DNA from: Streptomyces sp. NBC_01549
GTDB taxonomy: Bacteria > Actinomycetota > Actinomycetes > Streptomycetales > Streptomycetaceae
Assembly (NCBI RefSeq): GCF_026339955.1
Contig: NZ_JAPEPW010000005.1
Coordinates: 1-64,000, forward strand
DNA length: 64,000 nt
Direction: 5' to 3'
In this document: piece by piece, positions 1 to 8,427 of the stretch
Layout of the letters: each line of letters begins with the position of its first letter
Numbering within the stretch: position 1 is the stretch's first letter
The notes under the pieces: model-generated
What the model was told of the DNA's origin: nothing
The model's database searches: none
The model's input: only the letters and a program-made list of their open reading frames with translations
Translations under genes and position numbers: made by a program

Positions 1-576
1 TTCGCTGCCGGCGACGGGGGTCGGCAGGGTGCGCCACAGGACGAGCTGGCCGTGCAGGGCGGTCCACAGGTGGATACCCAGGTCCCGCGCCTCCGCTCGA
101 CGGTCGGGGGCCGCTTCGGCGAGGTAGGCGTCAGCCGTCTCGGTCCACGCCTGGAGCACGGTTTCGATGGGATGGTCGGCGGCAGGACGGCGCTCGGACT
201 CGTATTCCAGGCTGAACATCAGCCGGTAGCGGCGGGGCTTGTCGATGGCGAACCTGCGGTAGGCCGTGACGGTGGCCCGCACGCGCGCCCACGGGTCCGC
301 GTCCGCCGTGGCGGCCGACTCGCCGGCCTCGCTCATCACGACGGCCAGTGCGCGGTAGGTGGCTTCGAGGACGGTGGAGACCAGGTCGGCCTTGTCCTTG
401 AAGTGCCGGTAGACGCTGGGCGCGGAGATGCCGACCTCGCGGGCGACCCCGCGCAGGGAGAGCGCGTCCTCGCGTCCCGTCTCCTCCAGGATGCGGGTCG
501 CCGCGTCGAGGATCTCCTGCCGCAGCCGCTCGCCTTCGCCCCGCACGTTGGGCACCCGCTTGACCTGCGACTTCAT
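1..576 (-). CDS. TetR-family transcriptional regulator (3' end cut by window edge)
   Basis: The reverse strand stays open from an ATG at 576 to base 1 (192 codons, no stop), so the C terminus lies outside the window. Residues 13-60 are a classic TetR helix-turn-helix: RQEILDAATRILEE, then LSLRGVAREVGIS, then SVYRHFKDKADL. The rest is an all-helical ligand-binding region containing WARVRATVTAYRRFA and YRLMFSLEYE, as in members with the TetR_C_13/WHG type of C-terminal domain. It is transcribed divergently from the P450 gene across a 164-bp gap holding a perfect inverted repeat. It most likely represses the P450 cluster and itself and is released by the pathway substrate. The family call is firm; the ligand is unknown. 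Confidence 0.9.
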   Translation of the reverse strand, partial: MKSQVKRVPNVRGEGERLRQEILDAATRILEETGREDALSLRGVAREVGISAPSVYRHFKDKADLVSTVLEATYRALAVVMSEAGESAATADADPWARVRATVTAYRRFAIDKPRRYRLMFSLEYESERRPAADHPIETVLQAWTETADAYLAEAAPDRRAEARDLGIHLWTALHGQLVLWRTLPTPVAGSE

Positions 577-679
577 CGCCTCCTCCTCGCTGCCCGCAGC
601 AGCCTACCGGTCCTCGGTGGGCCCTGCGGCCAACGGCCGGCGCTTCGTCAGGTTCGACTTCGGGACTTCCGATTGATCA

Positions 680-719
680 GTTAACACTGTTAGTCTATAG
701 TTCGACTAACAGTGTTAAC
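680..719. promoter_or_regulatory. TetR operator: perfect 16-bp inverted repeat
   Basis: The arms 680-695 (GTTAACACTGTTAGTC) and 704-719 are perfect reverse complements around an 8-bp spacer (TATAGTTC). The site lies between the divergent TetR and P450 starts, 21 bp upstream of the P450 ATG, where it would cover the promoter or start of transcription. It is AT-rich against a strongly GC-rich background. Size and placement fit a TetR dimer-pair operator. Confidence 0.85.
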
Positions 720-740
720 CGACGCTAGAAAGGCTACCGC

Positions 741-1949
741 ATGACCTCGTCTCCGACCGTTCCCACGTTCACACTCACCCGCCCGCAGGCCGCGCCCCTG
801 GACCCTCCGCCGCTGTATGCGCAACTGCGTGGGGAACAGCCCGTCACGCGTGTCTCCCTGTGGGAAGGGCGCCTCACGCCGTGGCTGGTGACCCGTTGGG
901 AGGACGCCCGGGCGGTATTGGGCAGCCCGGCGTTCAGCACCGACCAGACGCATCCCGGCGCACCCAACTTCAAGGAAGGCACCCACCAGCCGGGTCCGCG
1001 GGGCTTCTTCCAGAACTACGACGACCCCATCCACGCGGCGATGCGGCGCACCCTGACCCGCGAGTTCATGGTCAAGCGCGTCGACGCGCTGCGCCCGGCC
1101 ATCGCCCGCCTGACCGACGAACTCCTCACCGACCTGACCGTGCTGAGCGGCCCCGCCGACTTCGTGGAGCACTTCGCGCTGCCGCTGCCCTCCCTGGTCA
1201 TCTGCGAACTGCTCGGCGTCCCCTACGAGGAACACCCGTTCTTCCAGGAGCAGTCGAAGACCCTCGTAGACCTGAACGCCACGGGAGAGGAGTCCGCCCG
1301 GGCGTTCGCCAACCTCGGCGAGTATCTGCTGCGCCTCGTGCAGACCAAGCGCGCCACCCCCGGCGACGACGTGGTCACCCGGCTCGCCGCACAGGTGGAC
1401 GAGGGCGTCATCACCGACCAGGACGCCGCCGACCTGAGCGCCTTCCTGCTGTTCGCCGGGCACGAGACCACCGCGAACATGATCGCGCTGAGCACCATCA
1501 CCCTCCTCAACCACCCCGACCGGATCCCGCACATCCTCGGCGGACCGGACCAGGTCGCAAGCGCGGTGGAGGAACTGCTGCGCTACCTGTCCATCGTGCA
1601 CGGCGGACTGCGCCGCACCGCCATCGACGACGTCACCATCGGCGGCGTGACCATCCACGCGGGCGAGGGCGTGATCATTCCCGTCCACGTCGCCAACCGC
1701 GACCCGGAGTTCTTCACCAACCCCGACGACCTGGACCTGGAACGCGCCAACGTCCGCCGGCACCTGGCCTTCGGCTACGGCATCCACCAGTGCCTCGGCC
1801 AGCCGCTGGCCCGCGCCGAACTTCAGATCGTCCTGCCCGAAGTCTTCCGCCGGCTTCCCAGCCTGAAGATCGCCGTACCGATGGAGGAGATCGCCTTCAA
1901 GCAGGCCACCGCCGTCTACGGCGTCCGCGAACTACCCGTCACCTGGTGA
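741..1949 (+). CDS. cytochrome P450
   Basis: This is a 402-residue soluble bacterial P450, normal length for the family. The I-helix oxygen-binding motif AGHETT is near residue 239, the K-helix ExxR (EELLR) near 277-281, and the haem loop FGYGIHQCLG starts near 344 with the thiolate ligand Cys at 351. It should hydroxylate a hydrophobic small molecule using electrons from the next two products. RBS-like purines (GAAAGG) precede the ATG. The ferredoxin, reductase and two alcohol-dehydrogenase-type SDRs follow on the same strand, which suggests oxidation of a substrate to alcohol and then ketone. The substrate cannot be read from the sequence. Confidence 0.95.
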   Translation: MTSSPTVPTFTLTRPQAAPLDPPPLYAQLRGEQPVTRVSLWEGRLTPWLVTRWEDARAVLGSPAFSTDQTHPGAPNFKEGTHQPGPRGFFQNYDDPIHAAMRRTLTREFMVKRVDALRPAIARLTDELLTDLTVLSGPADFVEHFALPLPSLVICELLGVPYEEHPFFQEQSKTLVDLNATGEESARAFANLGEYLLRLVQTKRATPGDDVVTRLAAQVDEGVITDQDAADLSAFLLFAGHETTANMIALSTITLLNHPDRIPHILGGPDQVASAVEELLRYLSIVHGGLRRTAIDDVTIGGVTIHAGEGVIIPVHVANRDPEFFTNPDDLDLERANVRRHLAFGYGIHQCLGQPLARAELQIVLPEVFRRLPSLKIAVPMEEIAFKQATAVYGVRELPVTW

Positions 1950-1993
1950 CCGCAACCACCCGATCCCCCCACCGAGAGCAAGGAAGATACGTC

Positions 1994-2191
1994 ATGCATG
2001 TAGAGGTCGACGTTCCCAAGTGCGTCGCGTCGGGCCAGTGCGTACTGCTCGCCCCCGACGTCTTCGACCAGCGCGACGAGGACGGCATAGTCGTCCTCCT
2101 TGACGACACCCCACCGGCCGAACTCCACGACGCCGTCCGCGAATCCGCCACCGTCTGCCCCGCGGCCGCCATCCGCCTGGTGGAGCCGTGA
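1994..2191 (+). CDS. 3Fe-4S ferredoxin, P450 redox partner
   Basis: This is a 65-residue protein. Cluster ligands are Cys10 and Cys16 (KCVASGQC) and Cys55 (TVCPAAAI). The position of a fourth ligand is lost, as in the one-cluster 3Fe-4S ferredoxins that partner actinobacterial P450s. An acidic C-terminal half would dock the P450. An AGGAAG ribosome-binding site lies just upstream of ATG 1994. The stop codon overlaps the GTG of the ferredoxin reductase by three bases, so the two are translationally coupled. It should carry electrons from the reductase to the P450. Confidence 0.93.
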   Translation: MHVEVDVPKCVASGQCVLLAPDVFDQRDEDGIVVLLDDTPPAELHDAVRESATVCPAAAIRLVEP

Positions 2192-3378
2192 GCCCGGCCT
2201 CGGCCGGCCGCGTGGTCATCGTCGGCGCCTCCGCGGCCGGCCTCGCCGCCGCCGAAACCCTCCGCCGAGAGGGCCACACCGGCCCCCTCACCCTCATCGG
2301 CGACGAACCCGCCGCCCCCTACGACCGCCCACCCCTGTCGAAGGAGATCCTCTCCGGCGCCTGGCCCGCGGACCGACTGCCTCTGCGCACCGAGGCCACC
2401 CTCGACGCCCTCGGCCTGGACGCCCGCTACGGCCGCGAGGCCATCGGCGTGAATGTCGCAGCGGGCACCGTGCTGCTGGCCGACGGTACGGAGGTACCGT
2501 ACGACGGACTGATCGTGGCCACCGGAGTCCGCCCCCGACGCCTGCCCGGCACACCAGCCCACGTCCTGCGCACCCTGGACGACGCCCTCGCCCTGAAGGA
2601 CCGCCTCGGCCCCGGCCGCACACTGGCCGTGGTCGGCGCCGGATTCCTCGGCGCCGAGGCCGCGTCGGTGGCGGCCGGCCTGGGCACCCAGGTGACCCTC
2701 CTGGAACCCGCGCCCGTCCCGCTGGCCCACGCGGTCGGTGAGGACGTCGGCCGCATGCTCGCGCAGGTCCACCTCGACCACGGCGTGGACCTGCGCACCG
2801 GGACCGGGGTCAGCGAGGTCGTCCCCGGCGGCGTCCGCCTCGACGACGGCAGCGTGGTCGAGGCCGACACGGTGTTGGTGGCCGTCGGCTCCCGGCCCAA
2901 CACCGAATGGCTGACCGGCAGCGGCCTCACCCTCGAAGACGGGCTGGTCTGCGACGAGTTCTGCGCCGCCGCACCCGGCGTGTACGGCGCGGGTGACGTG
3001 GCCCGTTGGCACAACCCGATCTTCGACACCTCGATGCGCATCGAGCACCGCACCAACGCCGCCGAGCAGGGCATGGCCGCCGCCCGCAACCTCCTGGGCG
3101 CCCAGCGGCCGTTCGCGCCCGTTCCCTACTTCTGGTCCGACCAGTACGACATGAAGATCCGCGCCTACGGCTACCTGCGCGGCCACGACGAGCTGCGGAT
3201 CGCCGAAGGCAGCTTGGAAGAACGCAAGTTCACCGCCGTCTACCGCACCGGCGACCGGCTCACCGGCGTCCTGGCCGTCGGCGTACCGCCCAGGAGCATC
3301 CGCCCCTGGCAGCAGGCTATCGCCGCCCGCAGCCCCTGGCACCAGGCGACATCCCTCCTGGAAGGAACGGCAGCATGA
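2188..3378 (+). CDS. FAD-dependent ferredoxin reductase
   Basis: This is a 396-residue pyridine nucleotide-disulphide oxidoreductase of the putidaredoxin-reductase type. The N-terminal FAD-binding motif is VIVGASAAGLAAAETLR. An ATG-type motif, VATGVRPR, follows. A second dinucleotide fold, VVGAGFLGAEAASVAA, near residue 148 binds NAD(P)H, and YGAGDVARW near 267 binds FAD. It starts with GTG overlapping the ferredoxin stop, and its own stop overlaps the next ATG. It passes NAD(P)H electrons to the ferredoxin, completing a three-component class I P450 system. Confidence 0.95.
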   Translation: MSPASAGRVVIVGASAAGLAAAETLRREGHTGPLTLIGDEPAAPYDRPPLSKEILSGAWPADRLPLRTEATLDALGLDARYGREAIGVNVAAGTVLLADGTEVPYDGLIVATGVRPRRLPGTPAHVLRTLDDALALKDRLGPGRTLAVVGAGFLGAEAASVAAGLGTQVTLLEPAPVPLAHAVGEDVGRMLAQVHLDHGVDLRTGTGVSEVVPGGVRLDDGSVVEADTVLVAVGSRPNTEWLTGSGLTLEDGLVCDEFCAAAPGVYGAGDVARWHNPIFDTSMRIEHRTNAAEQGMAAARNLLGAQRPFAPVPYFWSDQYDMKIRAYGYLRGHDELRIAEGSLEERKFTAVYRTGDRLTGVLAVGVPPRSIRPWQQAIAARSPWHQATSLLEGTAA

Positions 3379-4142
3379 GTGACACCACCGACTTCGAAGG
3401 GCGGGGCGTCGTCGTCACCGGCGCCGGGTCCGGCATCGGACGTGCCGCCGCGCTGCGGTTTGCGAGCCTGGGAGCCAAAGTTCTCGTCGCGGACATCAAT
3501 CCGGTCGGCGCCCATGCCGTCGCCAAGGAGATAGAGGCGAACGGCGGCACCGCCCGCACGGTCGTCGGCGACCTCAGCGACCAGGCCACGGTCGACGAGG
3601 TCGTCACCACCGCGGTCGAGTCCTTCGGCAACCTCGGCGTGCTCGTCAACAACGCCGGGATCATGGACCGCATGACCGCCACCGCCGACGTGAGCGACGC
3701 GGAATGGGATCGGGTCATCCGCATCAACCTGACCGCCCCGTTCCTACTCACCCGCGCCGCCCTGCCCCACATGCTGGCCCGTGGCAACGGCGCCATCGTC
3801 AACACGGCCTCGGAGGCGGGTCTACGCGGCAGCGCCGCCGGCACCGCGTACACCGTCTCCAAGCACGGGATCATCGGCCTGACGAAGTCGACCGCGGTCA
3901 TGTACCGGGACCGTGGCATCCGCGTCAACGCCATCGCCCCCGGCGGCACCCAGACCCACATCACCGACACCGTGACGTTCGATGGCTACGGCGCCTCGAT
4001 CGTAGGCCGCTACCAGGAGAACCTGGGCCGAACAGCCGCGGCGGACGAAGTCGCCGCGGCCATCGTGTTCCTCGCCTCCGCCGCGGCGAGCAACATCAGT
4101 GGCGCCGTGCTCCCCGTCGACGACGGCTGGTCGGCCGTCTGA
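3375..4142 (+). CDS. SDR-family oxidoreductase
   Basis: This is a 255-residue classical short-chain dehydrogenase. It has the cofactor motif TGAGSGIG near residue 15, DI after the second strand (an NAD-type acidic residue), NNAG, the catalytic Ser in NTASEAG, and YTVSK as the Tyr-Lys pair. The ATGA overlap with the reductase gene puts it in the P450 operon. Oxidation of the hydroxyl group made by the P450 is the natural inference; the actual substrate is unknown. Confidence 0.92.
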   Translation: MSDTTDFEGRGVVVTGAGSGIGRAAALRFASLGAKVLVADINPVGAHAVAKEIEANGGTARTVVGDLSDQATVDEVVTTAVESFGNLGVLVNNAGIMDRMTATADVSDAEWDRVIRINLTAPFLLTRAALPHMLARGNGAIVNTASEAGLRGSAAGTAYTVSKHGIIGLTKSTAVMYRDRGIRVNAIAPGGTQTHITDTVTFDGYGASIVGRYQENLGRTAAADEVAAAIVFLASAAASNISGAVLPVDDGWSAV

Positions 4143-4207
4143 CCCAGCCACCCTTTTTGAGGAATCACCAAACATTTCAGTCACTCACCCCATTTACGGG
4201 AGTCATC

Positions 4208-4981
4208 ATGACGACCAGTCAATCCCCATCCCACGCGACACCGCGGCGGCTCGAAGGGCACACCGCGGTGGTGACCGGCTCCGGACGGGGCATCGGGCTC
4301 GCGGTCGCGACCCGCCTTGCCCAGGAGGGTGCCGCCGTCGCTCTCGTGGATCTGAAGGAGCCGGACGAGGCGGTGGAAGCGTTGCGGGCCACCGGCGCGA
4401 CCGTCTCCGGGTACACCGCCGACGTATCCGATCCCGGATCGGTCAAGGCGCTCGTGGCACCGATCACCGAAACGCTCGGCGCGCCGGACATCCTGGTGAA
4501 CAACGCGGGGATCTACCCGTTCCTGAAGCTGGAAGAGACCACGATCGAGGACTGGCGGCGCGTGTTCGCCATCAACCTCGAGTCGGTTCTGCTTACGTCG
4601 CAAGCATTCCTGCCGGGCATGAAGCAGCGCGGCTGGGGTCGCATCGTCAACGTCACCTCGAACTCGATTGCACTGCAGGTCCCCGACGCGGCGCATTACA
4701 CGAGTTCCAAGATGGCCGTGATCGGCTTGACCCGCGGCCTGGCCACCGAACTCGCTCCCTACGGGATCACGGCCAACGCGATCGCACCGTCGCTCACCCG
4801 GACTCCCGGGATGAGCTTCGCGCCCGACGACCTCATGCAGGCGGCCGCGAACCAGCAGACGATCAAGCGCGTCGGCGAACCCGAGGACGTGGTGGGTGCT
4901 GTCGCGTTCCTCGCTTCATCGGACGCCGGCTTCGTCACCGCTCAGACGCTCTACGTCGACGGCGGCTTGGTGCGCACTTGA
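4208..4981 (+). CDS. SDR-family oxidoreductase (second in cluster)
   Basis: This is a 257-residue classical SDR with TGSGRGIG near residue 23, DL after the second strand, NNAG, a Ser in NVTSNS and the YTSSK active site, ending in the usual VDGGLV. It lies 65 bp behind the first SDR on the same strand and may use a later intermediate or the opposite stereoisomer. The ATG at 4208 follows GGGAGTCATC. FabG-like acyl reductases share these motifs, but the setting argues for a catabolic or tailoring dehydrogenase. Confidence 0.92.
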   Translation: MTTSQSPSHATPRRLEGHTAVVTGSGRGIGLAVATRLAQEGAAVALVDLKEPDEAVEALRATGATVSGYTADVSDPGSVKALVAPITETLGAPDILVNNAGIYPFLKLEETTIEDWRRVFAINLESVLLTSQAFLPGMKQRGWGRIVNVTSNSIALQVPDAAHYTSSKMAVIGLTRGLATELAPYGITANAIAPSLTRTPGMSFAPDDLMQAAANQQTIKRVGEPEDVVGAVAFLASSDAGFVTAQTLYVDGGLVRT

Positions 4982-5077
4982 ACTTCCTTACGACCACGAG
5001 AAAACAACGACGGCACAGGAGTTCTCCAGCCACCTGTTCATCCAGCTGATGCACGCCGGCCGGTTCGGTCACGCCGG

Positions 5078-5542
5078 ATGGAGTCCATCTGCTCGGCGGG
5101 GACCCTGGCGCACGGCCCCCGGCCGGCGATGCGGCCTGGTCCGGACCTGGTCACAGCCGTGGTCGCCACCTCGTTCGAAACACTCGCCGACGACGCCGAA
5201 GAGTGCCTGCAACGCGAGAGCCAGGGTTCACCCGCCATGGCGGAGCTCACCGGCTTCCTCAGCCGCGTGATGGACACCGTCGCCCACAACCGCGCCGTCA
5301 AAGCAGCCGCGTACGCGCTCGGCGCCGACCACGCAGCCCACCCCGCCATGCAGGAGGTGGATACCCGCGTCACCCAGGCCCTCGGCCGGCTCATCCGCAC
5401 CGCACAAGCCCAGGGCGGTCTGCGCGCCGACTTCACCCTCGACGACCTGTACCTGATGCTCTCCACCCTCCCCACCGACCAGCCACCCACCGCCCGCGCC
5501 CGATGGCTCGCCCTCCTGCTCACCGGGCTCACCGCCCGCTGA
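5078..5542 (+). pseudogene. TetR-family regulator lacking its DNA-binding domain
   Basis: The open frame gives 154 residues. From about residue 20 they match only the C-terminal, ligand-binding half of a TetR protein (AVVATSFETLADDAEECL, AAAYALGADHAAHPAM, RLIRTAQAQGGLRADFTLDDLYLML). No helix-turn-helix is encoded at the start or in the preceding 100 bp. The preceding bases read as scrambled sequence rather than a promoter. It is therefore a 5'-truncated remnant, at the right edge of the P450 cluster where clean synteny ends. Confidence 0.7.
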
Positions 5543-5899
5543 CCGACCGCGGGGGTACGCCACCGTCGCGGCCACCGCCGGAACGCCCTCTACGACCGCC
5601 TCGCCTGCCGACAGAAGGCGTACCGGGCCCGCCGACGGGCCGCCGAGCGGGCGACGACCTCCACATCGCGCTCCAGCGCACGTGAGAGTTCGACGATGCG
5701 CGGGTGCGGCACCTCTTCCGGCATGTGGCGACGATGGCACACACGCCGTTCGTGACCCCGGGCTCCGCGCCACGACGCCCGCGCACCGACAGCGGCGGAC
5801 CACGAGGCCAAGACGCGTACGCCAGGTGCACCATTGCGAACCGGGAGCAATCAGGTAAGAAACGATCAACGTGCCTGAGAGAGAGGGCCTCTGACCGCA

Positions 5900-6139
5900 T
5901 TACCTGTCGACCGACAGTCTCTCCCAGGCGCGGAAAAACTGAGCGGACAACGCTCCCTGGGGACCGAACGCGAAGGGGCCGCCCAGGGAGTCACTCACGC
6001 CGAAATCTCGTGCCTCGTAAGACGCGGGCGACACCACGCCGCGCTTGGTCGGGCGGTCCCCACCGACCACGACTGGCTTCCCGCGTAGCTCCGGGTGACG
6101 CAGTTGCTCGACGGCGGCGAGGAACTGGTCCATGTCCAC
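5900..6139 (-). pseudogene. DNA polymerase IV (DinB/Y-family) N-terminal fragment
   Basis: The 79-residue frame opens with the Y-family signature MDMDQFLAAVEQLRHPELRG, then KPVVVGG and RGVVSPASYEARDFGV. These are the palm motif with catalytic Asp and the conserved nucleotide-binding segment of DinB. After SYEARDFGVSD the frame runs into unrelated sequence and stops, while a full Pol IV is about 400 residues. It is a clear truncated remnant. Confidence 0.8.
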
Positions 6140-6169
6140 GCAGCACCCACTCGCTCACACCGGCAAGTC

Positions 6170-7093
6170 TTACCCCATCGGGAGGCGCTTCTTGGCTTCC
6201 TCGTAGAGGTCGGACGGTAGCGGGCCCTTTTCCGCGGTGGCGATGTTGCCCGCCAGGTGGGCCGGGTTCGCGGTGCCGACGATCGTGCTGGACAGGCCGG
6301 GGTGGCTGAGCGTGAAGCGGAGGATGAACTCCTGCTTGTCGATGCCTGCCTGGTCGATGAGGTCCTCGATGCCCGACGTCTCCCAGTTGCGCTGGCCGAC
6401 ACCCGGCTGCTGGGCGAGCGGACCGACGGTCCAGTTCTTCTCCTGCGACGCCGCGCCGCGGGCGGCCCCGCCGCGGATGAGCGTGCCGATGCCCTTGTCC
6501 GCCGCCTCGGTAATGAGGTTCTCGTGATCGCGTTGCACGGCCGAGTAAGGGATCTGGAAAGCGTCGAAGACGTTCATCGCGAGGTGGTCGGGCAGGTTGG
6601 GCAGGACGCCCGACATGCCGATGAAGCGGACCTTGCCCTCGGCCTGTAGTTCCTTGAGCATCTCGACGGTGCGGTTCTCTTCGAGCGTGGCCCTGCTCGG
6701 TGACATGTGCACCTGGACCAGGTCGAGGCGATCGGTCCGGAGCCGGCGCAGCGACTGCTCGACGTCGGCGCGGACGTTCGCCTGGCTGTAGTCGTGCGGG
6801 TAGGGCGGCGGCGTGTCGGCGGGCGGCTCGATCGGGCAGCCGCACTTGGAGGCGAGAAAGAACTCGTCCCTGCGGTGGGCGAGGTGCGTGCCGATGAGCT
6901 CTTCGCTGCGGCCGTAGTCGGGCGAGGTGTCGATCAGGTTGATGCCGCCGTCGAGGACCGCGTTGAGCAGCCGGCCGGCGTCCTCGTCGGTCAGCTCTGG
7001 CCCCCTGCGCAGCCCGCCCAGTTCCATAGCGCCGTAGCCGAGGATGGCCACGTCCGTGTCGGTGTGCCCGAGGGCACGTGTCATGATCGCCAT
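6170..7093 (-). CDS. aldo/keto reductase
   Basis: This is a full-length 307-residue (beta/alpha)8 NAD(P)H-dependent reductase. The tetrad is visible: Asp in LIDTSPDYG, Tyr in the same motif, Lys in LASKCG and His in VQVHMS. The C-terminal cofactor region includes STIVGTANPAHL. Starts are possible at 7093 or 7084 (MTRALG); the second aligns better with the family. The sequence just upstream is the 3' end of a group II intron and lacks a good ribosome-binding site, so expression may be low. It reduces aldehydes or ketones; the substrate is unknown. Confidence 0.9.
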   Translation of the reverse strand: MAIMTRALGHTDTDVAILGYGAMELGGLRRGPELTDEDAGRLLNAVLDGGINLIDTSPDYGRSEELIGTHLAHRRDEFFLASKCGCPIEPPADTPPPYPHDYSQANVRADVEQSLRRLRTDRLDLVQVHMSPSRATLEENRTVEMLKELQAEGKVRFIGMSGVLPNLPDHLAMNVFDAFQIPYSAVQRDHENLITEAADKGIGTLIRGGAARGAASQEKNWTVGPLAQQPGVGQRNWETSGIEDLIDQAGIDKQEFILRFTLSHPGLSSTIVGTANPAHLAGNIATAEKGPLPSDLYEEAKKRLPMG

Positions 7094-7177
7094 TGGTAGT
7101 TAGGGGCGCGGTGTCCGCAAGGACCCGTTTCCCTGTCCCCTTTTCAATCCGTGCGTGCGGTTTCCCGCACACGGCTT
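7094..7177 (-). other. group II intron 3' end (domains V and VI), remnant
   Basis: Read on the minus strand, 7177 to 7149 folds as a group II intron domain V. It has AGCCGTG at the 5' side with the catalytic AGC, a GAAA tetraloop, the two-base bulge and the CACGG return strand. One pair near the base is altered compared with the usual G-U. Downstream, GGGGAC...CCCC with a following TAAC resembles domain VI with its branch-point A, ending in CTAC just before the aldo/keto reductase. No reverse transcriptase frame lies upstream, so only the intron's 3' end remains. Confidence 0.75.
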
Positions 7178-7266
7178 ACCGATGATCTTCTTGACATGGT
7201 TACGCCGTCCTCGGGTAGCGGACAGTGCCGCGAAGCCGATGCAGGCCATGCCCGTTGAACCACTCC

Positions 7267-7617
7267 TCAGTCCACGCCCGAGTCTGACCCGCCCACGGGG
7301 AGAAGCACCCGCAGGGCGGGCGGCGAGTTGCGCGCCAGCTCGGTGTCGGCCACACCTGGGTGCGCGGCCACGGCGATCGTCGAGCCGTGTCGCATGAGCC
7401 GGCGCTGTAGTTCGTAGGTGAACAGCAGGTTCGCCAGCTTGGACTGGAACGCGGTGAGGGGCGACGCCGGCGGCAAGGGCAAGGCGCAGATCGGCGTCGG
7501 GATCCAGTCCGGTGCGTCGGGCGGCGAGAACTCCGCGTCAAGGGCGGAAGTGGTCACCGCCGGCCGCATGATGAGGCTGGCGCGCTGCGCCCCGCCAAGG
7601 GCGTAAGGCTCAACCAC
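7267..7617 (-). pseudogene. SDR-family oxidoreductase, C-terminal fragment
   Basis: The 116-residue frame contains the C-terminal half of a retinol-dehydrogenase-like SDR: the helix with the active-site Lys (FQSKLANLLFTYELQRRLM) and the cofactor loop AVAAHPGVADTELARN. The N-terminal TGxxxGxG nucleotide-binding half and the NNAG strand are missing, and the usual Tyr of YxxSK is Phe. It is a truncated remnant beside the intron scar. Confidence 0.72.
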
Positions 7618-7623
7618 GTGTGC

Positions 7624-8307
7624 TCAGGACACGGGTTGGTCACTGGGGAAGAAGACCTTCTCGACCTGGTCGTGTTGGGTGTGCAGCTCCCAGTACAGCG
7701 GCGCGATCTCTTCCGGTGCGGTGGCGCCCGGCTGGCGGCCGATCCACGCACCGATCGCTATGTGGCCGACCTGTACTCCTCGGGGAGCGGCGGCGGCGTG
7801 CAGACCGTGGGCCCAGTTGCGCAGCCACGCCGCGGCAGGGGCGACGTTGCCGAACATGTCGTGACCGAGCTCCGGGCGCACGGACGAGGCACCGGTGGTG
7901 AACAGGATCGTGCCCGAGCCTCGGGCGAGCATCTCCGGAAGCACCTGATTGACCGCCGCCACCGCACCGTGCACGTAAAAGTCGAGCTGAATCTGCACGT
8001 TGTCATGAGTCAGCTCGGTGGAGGAAGCCGACGGCAGCGCCGGGTTGGCCGGCGAGTACTCGAAGACGTCGATCTGCCCGAACCGCTGCTTGACCGCCGC
8101 GAGGCCGGAGACGATCGATGGCCGATCGAGTACGTCAGCGGCGAAGGCCGCCGCTTCGATGCCCTGGTCGGTCAGTTCGGCCACGACCGGGTCCAGCTTG
8201 GCCGGAGTACGCGACAACAGCGCGACCTGGTGGCCTTCCTTGCCGAAGGTCTGGGCGATGGCGAGCCCCATTCCGGGACCGGCACCCATGATGGCGATGG
8301 TAGGCAT
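7624..8307 (-). CDS. SDR-like NAD(P)-binding protein with degenerate active site
   Basis: This is a 227-residue Rossmann protein. MGAGPGMGLAIAQTFG at the N terminus binds the dinucleotide, and LLSRTPAKLD follows strand 2 (an NADP-type Arg). The usual NNAG is SPAN and the YxxxK dyad is absent (FGNVAPAAAWL at that place), although TTGASS supplies a serine. A strong GGAGAAG ribosome-binding site precedes ATG 8307. Such atypical SDRs often act as sensors or have unknown chemistry. Confidence 0.8.
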   Translation of the reverse strand: MPTIAIMGAGPGMGLAIAQTFGKEGHQVALLSRTPAKLDPVVAELTDQGIEAAAFAADVLDRPSIVSGLAAVKQRFGQIDVFEYSPANPALPSASSTELTHDNVQIQLDFYVHGAVAAVNQVLPEMLARGSGTILFTTGASSVRPELGHDMFGNVAPAAAWLRNWAHGLHAAAAPRGVQVGHIAIGAWIGRQPGATAPEEIAPLYWELHTQHDQVEKVFFPSDQPVS

Positions 8308-8427
8308 GACTTCTCCTTCGATGAGAACAGCGTTGTCGACAGCGGGATTCCGCGTGCCGCTTGAGTTGGTGAGGCGGAAGAGGGGCCGCCGCGGACAACT
8401 GCGCGGCGGCGGCGTGCAGGGCCGGTG

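Noticed and set aside
5590..5850. Minus-strand frame of 86 codons with LPEEVPHPRIVELSRALERD
   Set aside because: Part looks protein-like, but there is no recognisable domain or start; may be another remnant, not supportable as a gene.
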